Positions 11,533-23,256 of a DNA stretch of 64,000 bases are shown here, one piece after another (the stretch's first letter is position 1; every line of letters begins with the position of its first letter). The position numbers and the translations under genes were made by a program. The DNA is taken from assembly GCA_036936605.1 (NCBI GenBank), contig JAUPFV010000001.1, forward strand, positions 250,106,925-250,170,924, given 5' to 3'. The notes under the pieces were generated by a model. It saw only the letters and a program-made list of their open reading frames with translations, made no database searches and was not told where the DNA came from. Source of the DNA: Limnanthes douglasii subsp. nivea (Eukaryota > Streptophyta > Magnoliopsida > Brassicales > Limnanthaceae).

Positions 11533-11575
<43 letters not shown>

Positions 11576-11946
11576 TTAAATATTTATAAATAATAAACAA
11601 ATATATTATAACTATTAACATACCTAAAACAATTTAATAAAGACGAAGATAAATAGTTAAAAGTATTACATATCATTAAAGAGAAAACCTCTTCTTAAAT
11701 GAAAAGCCTCGTTTTTAATGACTTTTTGTAGTATGGTTATTTTTATTTGAAAAATCAATACACTATTAAATGCAATTAATATGTGGTAATGATGGAATAC
11801 ATGTTTTGCTATTAGGTGGAATAATATCAAAAATTTAGAATCTATGATTGTGTATTAATGTCTACTTTCGTTTGCTTAGCACTATCAAGTTTAGTAAAAT
11901 ATGTCACATTATTATTTTTTCCGTTTGTAATAACTTCTGGAATATC

Positions 11947-12345
11947 CTTTTGGTACAAGACGAGACATGTATTTTTCAACATATCCATTTTTTTTAATTT
12001 TAAAAACTCATCAAGATCCGATTATATGCTTACCGTATGAAGGTTTAAGTACATTCCATGTAAGAGTTCATAAAGAGGAGTAAGTTGTTCGACTATTTCA
12101 TTTTGCCAACAAGGATGAGAAACGGCTTCTTTAAATGACTGAGGCTCATAAAAGTTATGTATGTGTGCCATGAAAGAGAAGAAAGGAGCTGAGTAAGAAA
12201 AATACGCAAAATCTAATAGTTTGGTAGACATACTTGTATGAGTAGATCTTCTGAGGGGTGGAGCTGGTGGTTCACTAAAAGAAGAAGTTGACTCAGGCCT
12301 TCATAGAGCAAAAGTAGTATCAAATGCAGTCGACAACATTAGTCC
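11947..12345 (-). pseudogene. Copia pol fragment carried in the array (junction of units 1 and 2)
   Basis: About 400 bp matches 33975-34365 of the copia element at 32544-37818. On the minus strand it reads HNFYEPQSFKEAVSHPCWQN, the stretch just before the copia reverse transcriptase (EPxSFxEAxxDPxW). The partner copy at 16163-16560 joins units 2 and 3, and a part of it, 8218-8372, opens unit 1. All are too short and broken to be functional. Confidence 0.75.
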
Positions 12346-12424
12346 TTAATATTTATTCTCTCTTCAATAATTCTCAAACATCTTTTCCAATGATTTCCTT
12401 GATTTCTCTAGTCCAGCCACAGTT

Positions 12425-13400
12425 TGAAAGTTTTGGAGGCTAAGGTGGCGTGTTCCAATATTACATTGCCTACGAAGGATGGTTACCTTGGGATTTTTTA
12501 CCTAATTTTTCTAATGAGACGATAATCTTGTAATGCTTTTGGTCCTTAATTAGTAAAAACAACAAATCAATTTTGGTACGACTAGATTAGATTTGATAGA
12601 AAAAAATAACTTATGGACCTTAAATTTAATCTCCTTCCTCATGGAATTGAAGGAAAAATTTACATCTTAGGCCTCTGGCTAGTCACTTGTACAGGGTGAC
12701 GATGGATAATAAGAAGGAAACCACCTTCTCGTTTGATCATTACCTCATCCTAACCTTTCTCGTAACCCACTATGGAAAGTTATGATACGTAACTCAAGGC
12801 TTAACAATAATCTCAAATTTTCAGACATAATCTAGGGTGGACTATGGAACTAGCTATCTCATATTAGATTTGCAAGTGCTATATATTGCAGCAACCTCCA
12901 AGAGATCAACAACCTCATCACCCCCTCCCCCCAGCATAATCTACAACGATGTCCATTATTTTATTTCCAAGAGAGAAATCACAAACATTACAATAAAAAA
13001 CAATTAAAACGTCATGCGTACGCCATCCACTTTGTTAAGTAGGCCGACTTAGTACAACATACGTATAATACTATCAGCCACTCATTTATTATTTGGCTTG
13101 CTATCTATCACAAATTGTCCACATGAGACAAGCTTCTGAGCTGAGTGTAAATTTCTTTTCAAATTGTGCTTTATGCAACTTCAGCTTTGAAACTATTAAT
13201 AATATCATCTATGAATGTAGTCTCAATCAAAACGTATGGGACTATGCCAGTTGTAAGCTCGGATTCGATTTAAATAATAATAATCATAATAATTGGCTTT
13301 CTTTGATTTACAAGGTATCAAAATTGGTCATCCTCCTGATTATACCATTTTGGCGTTCTTGGTTCGGCGCGGTTGTTTACCACATCTAACAGTAACAAAA
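12425..13400 (+). pseudogene. LINE reverse-transcriptase tail (zf-RVT) in unit 2
   Basis: The clearest copy. The frame 13093-13389 contains CALCNFSFETINNIIYECSL and VWDYASCKLGFDL, the zf-RVT pattern C-x2-C...ET...H/Y-x3-C followed by W. Upstream frames (TFPTKEG-like at 12455, FWYD-like at 12570) are broken. It ends without a full LINE 3' end. Confidence 0.65.
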
Positions 13401-14265
13401 TTCTATTATATTTGATTCCTCGATCTAATGCATTTGCCTATGTAGTATCACACCACATGCTCTTTAATTTTTATTTCAGATCTTAGATACCAAATTTGAC
13501 TTATAAAATGGGTATGAATTTTCTAAGTTATTTAAAAAAAAAATTATCTAACCACTTTTCGTTTCCTGTCATTGTTCGTCGGATTCACCGAAAATCTTAG
13601 ACTCTGTTGTCTATATTAGTATAATTTTATAGACTATATGTTGGAATTGTACCTACCCCAATCAATGAGAACGAATAGCTACCATATACTTTGTGCTTTA
13701 TCATTGAGAATTTATCAACTTTATAAAGTAAGAGATTTATTGACAAGCATAAAAACGAAAGGATTATTTGACTCATAATTTTAAAAATAAATTATCTATC
13801 TTTTTTAATAAACTAAATTAATATTAGTAAAAAAATAAATTATAAATCCAAAAAAATAAAATGGTATGGAAAAAAATGGTTAAAAAATAGATATTAGAAA
13901 AATATACAATATAAATGAATACAAAATATTCTATTTTAATATTTTTAAATGTACCGGATTCAAATGACAAAAAAAAGGTCTTGTAAAATATTATCATACA
14001 ATTGATTTTATTTTAATAGTTAGAACACTTTTCATTAATAAAAATATATATTTCGGACTAGATGATAAAATTTAAATGCTTATATATGAAAATAAATAAA
14101 TTTAAACGGTTACATTAACAATACTTTAATATTGAAACTTTTTATTAATAGACAACATTGGTCAATTAAGATGAAATATGACAAAAGTGAATTAGAGGTT
14201 ATATGTTTTCAAATCTTACCTCTAAGTAATAAAGTATACTGAAAAGAAGGACTTTCTATCTAAAT

Positions 14266-14409
14266 ATTAATTATCTATTTAATAAGATTCTTTTTTTTCT
14301 TTTATAAATATATCTTTTATCTTGTATTATGTTTATTATTAATTATCTATTTAATAAGATTCTTTTTTTTCTTCTATAAAGATATCTTTTATCTTGTATT
14401 ATGCAATAT
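14266..14409 (+). promoter_or_regulatory. Duplicated 72-bp promoter block with two TATA boxes
   Basis: Two direct copies (14266-14337 and 14338-14409) of attaattatctatttaataa...ttgtattatg. Each carries a TATA box: TATAAATA at 14303 and TATAAAGA at 14375. The second is about 50 bp before the ATG at 14426. Copies 1, 3 and 4 of the gene have only one such block. Confidence 0.55.
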
Positions 14410-14425
14410 AATTTTTACAAATAAT

Positions 14426-14845
14426 ATGAAATATTTTGTTTCACATCTTTTATTGTTGGTGATATTTTTTTCATCGTACATAAAAGTTTATGATGCATCT
14501 TCTGTCAATGATATAGGTTGGGGACCACAAAATTACGTTGAAATCGAAAATGGTTTAGGAACAGGAGTGTTGCTCACATTACATTGTAAATCAAAAGATG
14601 ATGATTTAGGTGTAACATATATTCCGTTTGGATCTAAATGGGGTTTCAGATTTACTGAAAATATATGGGGAACGACTTTGTTTTTTTGCGGTTTTACTTG
14701 GGAGAATAAACTTCATTGGTTTACTGTTTTTCCATGGAGGATAGGCCATCTATGGAACCCAAATCCTTATTGGAAAGCAAAAAAAGATGAATGTTGCGGA
14801 GAATTTGATGGTGGAGAAATATGTTATCCATGGAGAGACCACTAA
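14426..14845 (+). CDS. S-protein homolog (plant self-incompatibility S1 family), intact
   Basis: A 139-residue secreted protein. Residues 1-24 form a hydrophobic signal peptide (HLLLLVIFFSSYIKVYDA). The mature part is one S1-family domain: VEIENGLGTGVLLTLHCKSK, then DDDLGVTYIPFGSKWGFRF, then NIWGTTLFFCGFTW, and a Cys-rich end (DECCGEF, EICYPW). Cysteines in HCKSK, FFCGF, DECCG and EICYP fit the family's disulfides. Length is normal for the family. Family members act in poppy pollen rejection or have unknown roles as small secreted ligands; the role here is unknown. It is the only intact copy of four and has a duplicated TATA region just upstream. Confidence 0.88.
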   Translation: MKYFVSHLLLLVIFFSSYIKVYDASSVNDIGWGPQNYVEIENGLGTGVLLTLHCKSKDDDLGVTYIPFGSKWGFRFTENIWGTTLFFCGFTWENKLHWFTVFPWRIGHLWNPNPYWKAKKDECCGEFDGGEICYPWRDH

Positions 14846-16162
14846 AACTTATGTGGTCCTTATAAGTATTGTATGTCTTCTTAGTATGAACTTATCGTTG
14901 AATATAATAAATGAGAAAAAATTATTGTTATTATAACAAATAAAGAATAAATATTTAATAATTATTAAGAGAATTAAAATAATCTAATAAGCCTTTTTAT
15001 AAATAGACAAAAGTTCAACAATAAATTATTTTAATCTATATTTATTTAAAATATTAAACTTTCAACTATTGAATATAACCTATTACTATAATGACGTTTT
15101 CTTGTGGGTATTATGAGTTTGTATAGTATAAAATTAAGACAATGAAAATTATTTTGTCATTGTTTTTACATTCAATAAATAAGTATCAAATTGATTATGT
15201 GTTTAAATTTAAAATTTGATTTTAAAAATCAGTTTTACTTATAAAAACAACAAATTATATACAAACAATTAAATATATTCTTTTTTTAAAACCATTTATA
15301 TACTATCTAGACATCTATGATAATTTAAAGTCACTTAAATTTAACCTAAATTCAACTAGCTTAAGTCTCTTATCAATTAAAATCTCTTCTCAATTATTGT
15401 CACTATTTTTAGATTCGATAAATAAATATCAAATTCTATTGGATTATGTGTTTTTATTAAAAATTTGATTTTAAAAATCAATTTTACTTATAAAAAACAA
15501 CTAATTATGTATAAACAATTGAATACATCTTATTTTTTACACCAACTCTCTCTTATCCAGACATCCATCCTAATATAAAATCACTAAAGTTTAACCTAGA
15601 TTAAATAATATTGGATACAATATCAATTAAATTAACTTTATAATTTTGTAATAGACAAGAATATGTACGGTTCCATTCGGATTCCGATTGGTTATGATGT
15701 CTTGTTTAAAAGAATTTGAACTAATAAACAATCGCTTGGTTTTTATTTTACATTTTTCTAAATTTGATAAACTAATATATATATATATATATATAATTAT
15801 TTAAATATTTATAATTAATAAAAGAAAATTATAATTATTAATATACCTAAATATTTTTATAAATGAAAAGGCTCATTTTTTATGATTTTTTTAGTATGGT
15901 TATTTCTATTTGAAAAATTGATATACTATTAAATGCATTTAATATCCGGTAATGATGGAATAAATGTTTTTGCTATTAGGTGGAATAATATCAAAAATTT
16001 AGAATCTATGATTGTGTACCAATTCTGGTATACTTTTTTCCTTAACTTTTATGTTTTTTTATTAACAGTTTGTGTGGTTTACTTTCGTTTCCTTAGTACT
16101 ACCGAGTTTAGTAGAAAACATCACATTATTATTTTTTTCGTTTGTAATAATTTATTGAATAT

Positions 16163-16560
16163 CTTTTTGGTATAAGACGAGACTTATATCTTTCAAAATA
16201 TCTATTGTTTTTTTAATTTTAAAAACTCATCGAGATCCGATTATATACTTACCAGATAAAGGTTTAATTACATCCCGTGTATGAGTCTCATAAAGAGCGG
16301 TAAACAGTTCGACTATTGCATTTTTCCAACAAGAATCAGAAACAACTTATTTAATGACTAAGATTCATATAAGTTATGTATGTGTGTCATGAAAGAGGCG
16401 AAAAGAGCTGAGTAAGAAGAATACACAAAATCTGATAGTTTGGTAGACTTAATTGTAGGAGTAGATCTTCTGAGGGATGGAGCTGGTGGTTCGCTAAAAG
16501 AAGGAGCTGACTCGGGCCTTCATAGAGCAGAAGTTGTATCAGTTGTAGTCGATATATTAG
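16163..16560 (-). pseudogene. Copia pol fragment at the junction of units 2 and 3
   Basis: Same fragment as 11947-12345: it starts near tttttggtataagacgagac and ends at about the tcattaatat stretch, with independent base changes. The copia match ends at the same points in each unit, so the fragment was present before the array expanded. Confidence 0.7.
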
Positions 16561-16639
16561 TCATTAATATATATTTTTTCTTCAAAAATTCTCAAACGTC
16601 TTTCTGAATGCTTTCCTCGATTTCTCTGGTCCAGCCACA

Positions 16640-17520
16640 ATTTGAAAGTTTTAGAGGTTAAGGTGGCGTGTTCCATTGTTACATTGCCTGCGAAGGAGGG
16701 TTACCTTGGGATTTTTTACCCTTTTGTTTTAATCAGGCAATAATATTGTAATACTTGTGGTCCTTAATTAGTAAAAAACAACTCAATTTCAGTACGACTG
16801 GATTAGTTCTGATCGAAAAAATAACTTATGGACCTTAGATTTAATCTCTTCTCCCTCATGGAATTAAAGGAAAAAATTACATCTTAGGCCTCTGGCTAGT
16901 CAGTTGTACAGGGTGATGATGGATAATAGGAGGAAACCTCCTTCTCGTTTGATCATTACCTCCTCCTAACCTTTCTCGTAACCTATTATGGGAAAGTTAT
17001 CATCTGTAACTCAAGGCTTAACAATAAACTCAAAGTTTCAGACATAATCTATGGTGAACTATAGAACTAGCTATCTCATATTAGATTTTCAAATGCTATA
17101 TATTGCAACAACCTTCAAGAGATCAACAACGTCAACACCCCTCCCCCTTAGCATAATCTACAACAATGTCCATTATTTGATTTCCAAGATAGAAATCACA
17201 AACATTGCAATAAAAACACTTACAACGTCATTCGTGCGTCCACCCACTATTTTAAGTGGACTGACTTAGTACAGCATACGTATAATACTATCAGCCACTC
17301 ATTTATTATTTGGCTTCCTATCTGTCACAAATTGTCGACATGAGACAAACTTCTCAATTGAGAGTTAATTTCTTTTCAAATTTTAATATGACTGTAGTTT
17401 CAATCAAAATATATGGGGCTATGCGAGTTGTAAGCTCAAATTCTCTTTAAATAATAATAATAATCATAAAAATTGGCTTTGTTTGATTTACAAGGTATCA
17501 AAATTGGTTACCACAGTAAC
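16640..17520 (+). pseudogene. LINE reverse-transcriptase tail in unit 3
   Basis: Colinear with 12425-13400 but shorter: part of the zf-RVT region and the stretch before the VVYHI-like end are missing (about 17380-17510). Many stops. Confidence 0.55.
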
Positions 17521-18482
17521 GAAATGCAATTATATTAGATTCTTCGATCTAATACATTTGCCTATGTAGTATCACACCACATACTCTCTAATTTTTTGTT
17601 TAAATCTTTCATACCAAATTAGACTGATATAATCGGTATCGATATTCTAAGTTATTTTTTTATTATAATTTATGTAATTAATTGTTTTTGTCATTGTTCG
17701 CTGAATTCACCGAAAATTTCAGATTCCACTGTCTATATTAGTACAATTGTATAAACTATATATTAGGGTTATACCTACCCCAATCAATGAAGAACAATAG
17801 CTATCTTATACTTTGTTTTTTTATAAAGAATTTATCAACTCTATAAAGTAAGAGATTTATTGACTAGCATAAAAACAAAAGGATTATTTGACTCATAATT
17901 TTAAAAATAAATTATCTACCTTTTTTAATAAACTAAATTAATATTAGTGAACATAAATTATAAATCGAAAAAGGAAAATGGTATGGGTAAAAAAACCGTT
18001 AAAAAGTTAGATATTCTAAAAATATAGCGTATAAATATATACAAAATATTATATTTTAATATTTTTAAATGTATTGAATTCAAATGACAAAAAAAAATCT
18101 TGTACAATTAATTTCATTTTAATAGTTAGAACACTCTTTATGCACTACTAGAATAAAATTATATACTTAGGACTAAATGATAAAATTTAAATGCTTGTAT
18201 ATCAAAATCGAAAAATAAATAAATTTAAACGGTTACATTAACAATACTTTAATATTGAATTTTTTTATTAATAGACAACATTGGTCAATTAAGATGAAAT
18301 ATGAAAAAAGGTGAGTTATAAGTTTTTCAAATCTTACCAGTAAATAATAAAGTATATTGAAAAGAGGACTTTCTATCTAAATATTAATTATCGATTTAAT
18401 AAGTTTTTTTTTCTTTTATAAATATATCTTATATCTTGTATTATTTATACGAAACAGAAACAACATAATTTTTACAAATAAT

Positions 18483-18845
18483 ATGAAATATTTTGTTTCA
18501 CATCTTCTATGGTTGGTGATATTTTATTCATCGTACATAAAGGTTTAAGATGCATCTTTTGTCAATGATATAGGTTAGGGACCACAAAATTACGTTGAAG
18601 TCGAAAATAGTTTAGGAAGAAGAGTGTTGCTCACATTACATTGTAAATATTTACAAAAGATGATGATTTAGGTGTAAAATATATTCCGTTTGGATCTAAA
18701 CGGGATGATGATTTAGGTGTAAAATATATTCCGTTTAGATCTAAACGGGGTTTTAGATTTACTGAAAATATATGTAGACTGATTTTGTTTTTCTGCGGTT
18801 TTACTTGCGAAAATAAAATTTATTGGTTTACTGTTTTTCTATAGG
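18483..18845 (+). pseudogene. S-protein homolog, copy 3 (truncated)
   Basis: Starts MKYFVSHLLWLVIFYSSYIKV and then meets TAA at codon 22. A second stop replaces the Trp of the GWGPQN motif. A 45-bp in-frame tandem duplication (starts 18661 and 18706) repeats the DDDLGVKYIPF stretch. Homology ends at about 18845, so the Cys-rich end is missing. Confidence 0.8.
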
Positions 18846-19230
18846 GTTTCAAGAGTTTTGTTTCCTAAAATTATGGTAAACATAAGAGTTCTTCCGAAGA
18901 AAAATATACTGTCCATTTCGGTAAGTTAAGTAATAACTGTTTTTTCATAGCCTGAGCCCCTTCAGTAAATTATTGTACAAAATAAATCTTCAAATTTAAA
19001 TAAAAGGAGATAAAAGGAATTAATGTGTATGCCACAAGAAATTACAAAATGAAACTATCTACCGAAAACATCCAATTAGAAGGGTTACAAAAATCTAAGC
19101 CCCTTCGGTGCTTTTTTCAGTTTATACGAACGTGTAAGGTTTGCGCTGGCTATATCATATTTCTATTCCTTTCTGTCTACTTAATGTACAAGTTAAGCCA
19201 ATTAGATCCCACTTTCTTTATACAACTACG
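18846..19230. other. Junction region between array unit 3 and the MULE locus
   Basis: Unit 3 homology ends at 18845. The following sequence has no recognisable gene. I looked for a long inverted repeat matching 28600-28747, as expected for Mutator ends, and did not find one. Confidence 0.4.
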
Positions 19231-19870
19231 ATCTTCGCCTACTTCTGGTGTACAGTTTTGAACCACTAAAGTTGAGCTTCCTAGCCCCACCTCTCCAATC
19301 TTCGACTACTTCTGGTGTACAGTTTTGAACCACTAAAGTTGAGCTTCCTAGCCCCACCTTTCCAATCTTCGGCATCGTCATCTTCATCATCATCCTCTCT
19401 ATCAACCATACGTTTAGGTTTTGGGCTTTTTTTTGGAGTTGGTCGCTTCCTTTTGATGTTAACAGAATACGTTGAGTAGTCAATGGTGTCTTCTCTCAAT
19501 GCATTTTGCAATTCCTGAGGCGTACAAATTTAAGAGAGTGGAATCTGGTAAGCAAATTTGCAGCAATATGACAATTCCAAAAACAAACCAAAACTGTCTT
19601 TATCTGCACAAGTACAATAAACACTGAAGGTCTGAATATTCAGGGTACCTGATATCTTTCTGACAAATCCCGATAAGAAGAAGGCATATCTGTGCGTGTT
19701 CCGCTAATGTCAAAGGGAATGGTCTGTCTAGAGAAAATGTCTCCTGGTTTCAGGGGTTCGCTTGGAAAGAAAGCCTGAGATCGAATTAGAAAAGCTGTGT
19801 CTAGAATTTCTATCGAATAATGATGGTTTAAATGAGATCGAATTAAAAAATGCAGATGCCCTTTCACCAT
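19231..19870 (-). pseudogene. Fragment of an unrecognised nuclear-type gene with a spliced frame
   Basis: Minus-strand exon-like frame 19870-19649 ends [11 protein letters not shown] at a GT donor (19648). An acceptor at 19515 (CCTCAG) joins in phase to [19 protein letters not shown], then a basic stretch ([15 protein letters not shown]) and an acidic one ([14 protein letters not shown]). The order of basic and acidic clusters suggests a chromatin or nuclear protein, but I cannot name the family. A 67-bp sequence is tandemly repeated at 19231, 19298 and 19365 (atcttcgacta...ccccacct), which shifts the frame. It lies just upstream of the MULE transposase, so it may be host DNA captured by that element; this is inferred. 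Confidence 0.45.
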
Positions 19871-19880
19871 AAAGGGAAAG

Positions 19881-21490
19881 AAGTTGAGTGATGATTTGTG
19901 GGGTTTAGATGTCGAATGCGGCGTTCACAATCACGACACTACATCGTACAAAGAAGGTCATTCTTACTTGGGACGATATAACAAAGGATGGATTTTGTAG
20001 TTACTTATATGAAAATGGGATCCCGTCCTCAGGACATTCTCGGTGGGGTTAAGAAGTTGAACCCCAAGAATTCTTCCTCAATGCGCACCGTCTACAACGC
20101 TCAACTAAAACATCGGAAGCTCAAGAAACTTGGTCGGTCGCAATTCCAATACTTGTTGGGCAAACTAAAGAGGCTAAACTACTACGAATTTCATAGAAAG
20201 TCCGGAGACGGAAGCGATGTCATAGGCGAGCTTTTCTTCGCGCACCCGGTTAGTTTGGATTTGTTACGCACATTTCCAAACGTGATTGAAATGGATAACA
20301 CGTACAAGGTGATCAAATATGGGATGCCATTATACGAGGTATTCAGAGCCACTTGTACGGGGAAGAATTTCTACATCAGATTCGCGTTCATGTCGGGGGA
20401 AACATTCGAGAGCTACAAATGGGTGTTAGAGTGCTTACATTCTTTGATGGTAACTCACTCCATCGAATTACCATCCATCGTTTTGACGGATAGAGACTTG
20501 GCGCTTGTGAAGGCGGTGGAGGATGTGTTCCCCAATGCAACACATATGTTGTGTCGATGGCACATCAACATGAACGTCCTAGGGAAAACAAAAAATATCT
20601 TAAAGGATAAGAAAGTGTCCAACGCATTCTTGAAAGTGTGGAATGAAATGATGTTGGCTGAAATGGAAATAACGTTCAACGACTACCGAGCCGAATTGCA
20701 CCGTGACTTCAAAGAGTATCCGCAAGCAATTGAATATACGGAAAGTTGGTTAGGGCCTTACGGTGACAACCTTTTGACGTGGAGAACCAACAAGTGGATG
20801 CATTTTGGTAACCAAACCACAAACCGCGTCGAGAGCGCTCATTCGACCCTCAAACGTTTCATCGGTACGAGCAAAGGTAACTTTGAATCTTTTTTGTTGA
20901 AGTTGCATACCTTGATAGAATTTCAGCATGGGGACATAAAGGGTTCATTTGAAAAGATCCGCTTGTTAGCCCTACACAAGTTCATAACCAAGGTGTACGA
21001 GAAACTAAAAATCAACGTCTCACACTATGTCTTGGATATTTTGTCCGGCGAAGTAGATTGTGCTCGCAACATGACAACCGCGGGTTGTATGCCTTGCGGT
21101 TGCTCAATACGAAGCACACATGGTATCTCTTGCGCGCACGATATCTACAAGTTTGTCACCAAAGGGTTAGAGGTACCGCTAGAGTTTTTTAACGAACATT
21201 GGAAGAGGTTGGAAATTTTAGTCCGTACAAACCTCACGACTATGGAACAACTAAAAGAGAAGCTTGACAAACTACTATGTGATGTCACGGAATCCAAAGA
21301 TCAAGCGCGAATAGAGTACGTCTACAAAAAATGTTTTTCCGTCGTCCATCCGGAGACAACTACCATTTTGGAGCCATTGGTGAAGCCAAAAGCACGCGGT
21401 TATCCACCTAACAAGTGCAAGCTTTCTATTGTCGTTGATGATACATCCACTAAACGCGAAAAAAGTGGGCACGAGTATGTGCTTGAATAG
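19881..21490 (+). pseudogene. Mutator-like (MULE/FAR1-type) transposase, N-terminus frameshifted
   Basis: The frame 19988-21490 (500 residues) is open. Upstream, 19881-19987 encodes the end of a FAR1-like DNA-binding domain ([23 protein letters not shown]) in another frame that ends in TAG, so the N-terminus is broken. Acidic catalytic residues are visible: Asp in IEMDNTYKVIKYGMPLYEV, Asp in VLTDRDLALVKAVEDVFP followed by CRWHINMN, and Glu in NRVESAHSTLKRF. A SWIM-type zinc motif follows (CMPCGCSIRSTHGISCAHDI). The gene is the DDE transposase of a MULE. It is followed after about 170 bp by an OTU protease gene, normally fused or adjacent in this element type. Stops at 21488 and 21550 separate them here. 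Confidence 0.85.
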
Positions 21491-21658
21491 GAAAATATTG
21501 GTTCTCCTTCATTTGCTGATGAATTCAAATCTCCTCCGGCAGCTTCAACTTAAGGGAAACAAATTCCAGGGAAAAAAATTCTGGGGAAAAAAATTAGTTT
21601 CAATAGTGCTGCCGCTCGTAAGAAAGGTGGTCCGATTCCAGCCTAAGCAAATGGAACG

Positions 21659-22423
21659 ATGCTTTCTAGTGGAACGGTTGGTTGTAGGTCAAGCTCAACG
21701 TTGCCGGAGAAGGCAAGTTTTGTAGACCCTAAAGGATACCTACGACAATTGCCCATCCATTTTAGACCATTTATGGAGTCAATTAATGACGTAAAAGCCG
21801 ATGGCCATTGCGGGTACCGCTCCATAGCGTATGCGTTAAGTGGGAAACAAGATGGGCGGAGGTTGATAAGGGATTCCCTTTACAACGAGCTGATGGATTA
21901 TGCATCCGTGTATGTTAAAATATTTACAAGCATGGAGGAACTGATTGATATTGCGAAGTGTGTGAAGTGCTCTGGTAACGTGGGTACTAAAGCCCATTGG
22001 ATGTCCATGCCGGAGATGGGGGTGGCAATTGCATCTGCGTTTAACTGTGTACTCCATTTTGTTGCAGTGTACCGAAATATGGACGTCGGCTTCACTTTTC
22101 TCCCCCTAAGAGGTGCACTGCCTCCAATGTCAAATCGGGTGGAAATCAGATTAGGTTTGGACAAATCCAACCATTTCATTAACGTAAGTATTTTTTTACC
22201 TTCACAATTAGTTCCAACGTTAAGACATTTATTTTATCGACATTTCATTTCGTAGCTTGGGATTAGGGTGGACGCCCCTTGCGCAAGGATACATCCATGT
22301 TGCCTGAAGTTGCGTTCACCTGAAGCAGAGGGTTGGACATTGCCGATTGTCTCTTGTTGCAGAAGATATCAAGAACTAAAAAATGGTTGCCCGGATGTAA
22401 CAGATTTATCCGCTTTTGCTTGA
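21659..22423 (+). CDS. OTU-domain cysteine protease gene of the MULE locus, two exons
   Basis: Exon 1 is 21659-22183. A 72-bp intron (22184-22255, donor AACGTAAGT, acceptor TTTCGTAG) is removed, and exon 2 (22256-22423) continues in phase to TGA, about 230 residues. The OTU catalytic Asp/Cys motif is VKADGHCGYRSIAYAL and the catalytic His motif is KSNHFINV. Both are intact, so activity is possible. Exon 2 encodes a Cys-rich tail (ARIHPCCLKL, IVSCCRRY). OTU proteases cleave ubiquitin chains. In plants OTU domains are found next to MULE transposases; the benefit to the element is not established. The true start may lie further upstream, because the linker to the transposase contains stops. Confidence 0.75.
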
Positions 22424-22664
22424 TTACTATGTTATTGTAATGCACATGCATGCTAAAATTTGGTGTTTTTTGAGTTGATGTTTGTCATAAAAACACATTA
22501 TTTTTATGTCCGAGTTGGTCGTTTCTTTTATGTTCGCATGTGTTCTTATTTATGCTTCTTACTAATGTATGCATGTTCCTCGAACGTTAACAACATACAA
22601 ATAAAATATACCCTATTGCGGCGGACGTGCCTTGGCATGAAAGTAACAACTTATGAAACTTTCA

Positions 22665-22995
22665 TGTTTATCCCCGCCGGTTCGAATTTTTCACACCACC
22701 GGTGTAAAAACTATACCGGCGTTGAGAATTTTCATACCGCCGATATACATTGGTACAAATTAAGAAGAAACGCAAACTAATTTCATGTTACTGAACCGTC
22801 GGTTGTATATTTTCTCACCGGCGGTTGGAATACTCCCCCGCCGGTGTGAAAACTTCACCGGCAGTTGTATATTTTCACACCGACGGTTGAATCTCACCCT
22901 TATGAGTAATTTAGTCTAGGTTTCCGCCGGTTGAGCATTTGTCAACCGGCGGTTCACATGGTCCCCGGCGGTATAAAATTTTCAAACCGGCGGGG
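22665..22995. repeat. Hairpin array A: GC-rich inverted CCGCCGG motifs
   Basis: At least six to seven inverted pairs of the form CCGCCGGTTGA-(AT-rich, 8-14 nt)-TCAACCGGCGG. Examples are at about 22674-22706, 22792-22828, 22924-22955 and 22963-22993. Arms are similar but not identical, and spacers usually contain ATTTTCA. They contrast sharply with the AT-rich background. The block lies between the OTU gene and the first SANT-like gene. The rest of 22424-23256 has no gene. Confidence 0.7.
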
Positions 22996-23256
22996 TGGGC
23001 TATAGATTAAAAACAATAACACTAAAATGAGGTTTGCCGGCATAATAACATTACACTTAATCCAAATGCATTGCATAATTAGAAATACATAAGCAAATAA
23101 GTTAAAACATATGATAGATAAGTTAACCCTGAGTAAACATGGAGACGGATAGTTCATTCCATACTCAAAACGTTTTTCGAACGAATATTCCTCTTCGTCA
23201 CTACTTCCTTCGGGACTTGTGTTAGTATCAACGGCGCTGCCTATTGATTCGGATAT

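Larger units (their letters stand above)
8218..12193 (+). repeat. Tandem array unit 1 (about 4.0 kb)
   Basis: Homology to units 2 and 3 begins abruptly at 8218 (taagaaaaatacgcaaaatct). The unit carries, in order: a copia pol piece (minus, to about 8372), a LINE tail (plus, about 8455-9415), AT-rich DNA, an S-protein homolog pseudogene (10451-10869), more AT-rich DNA with a (TA)n run at 11537-11570, and the next copia piece (11947-12193). The stretches 9500-10450 and 10870-11946 show no other gene. Confidence 0.8.
12194..16412 (+). repeat. Tandem array unit 2 (about 4.2 kb), holds the intact gene
   Basis: Colinear with unit 1: copia piece to 12345, LINE tail 12425-13440, S-protein homolog 14426-14845, AT-rich DNA with (TA)n at about 15775-15795, and copia piece from 16163. 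It differs from unit 1 by many substitutions, and by an extra duplicated stretch around 15370-15540, where the 15180-15300 sequence is repeated. No other gene is seen in 13440-14425 or 14846-16160. Confidence 0.8.
16413..18845 (+). repeat. Tandem array unit 3, truncated
   Basis: Colinear with units 1 and 2 until about 18845, where it stops inside the S-protein homolog pseudogene and unrelated sequence follows. It contains the copia piece, LINE tail (16640-17520) and AT-rich DNA. Confidence 0.75.

Noticed and set aside
11537..11570. (TA)n runs here and at 15775 and 31160 considered as promoters
   Set aside because: They are simple microsatellites at the same place in each array unit, with no gene in promoter range.
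19025..19261. A 78-codon plus-strand frame with a hydrophobic stretch
   Set aside because: No family match, and it overlaps the tandem repeat and the opposite-strand gene fragment.
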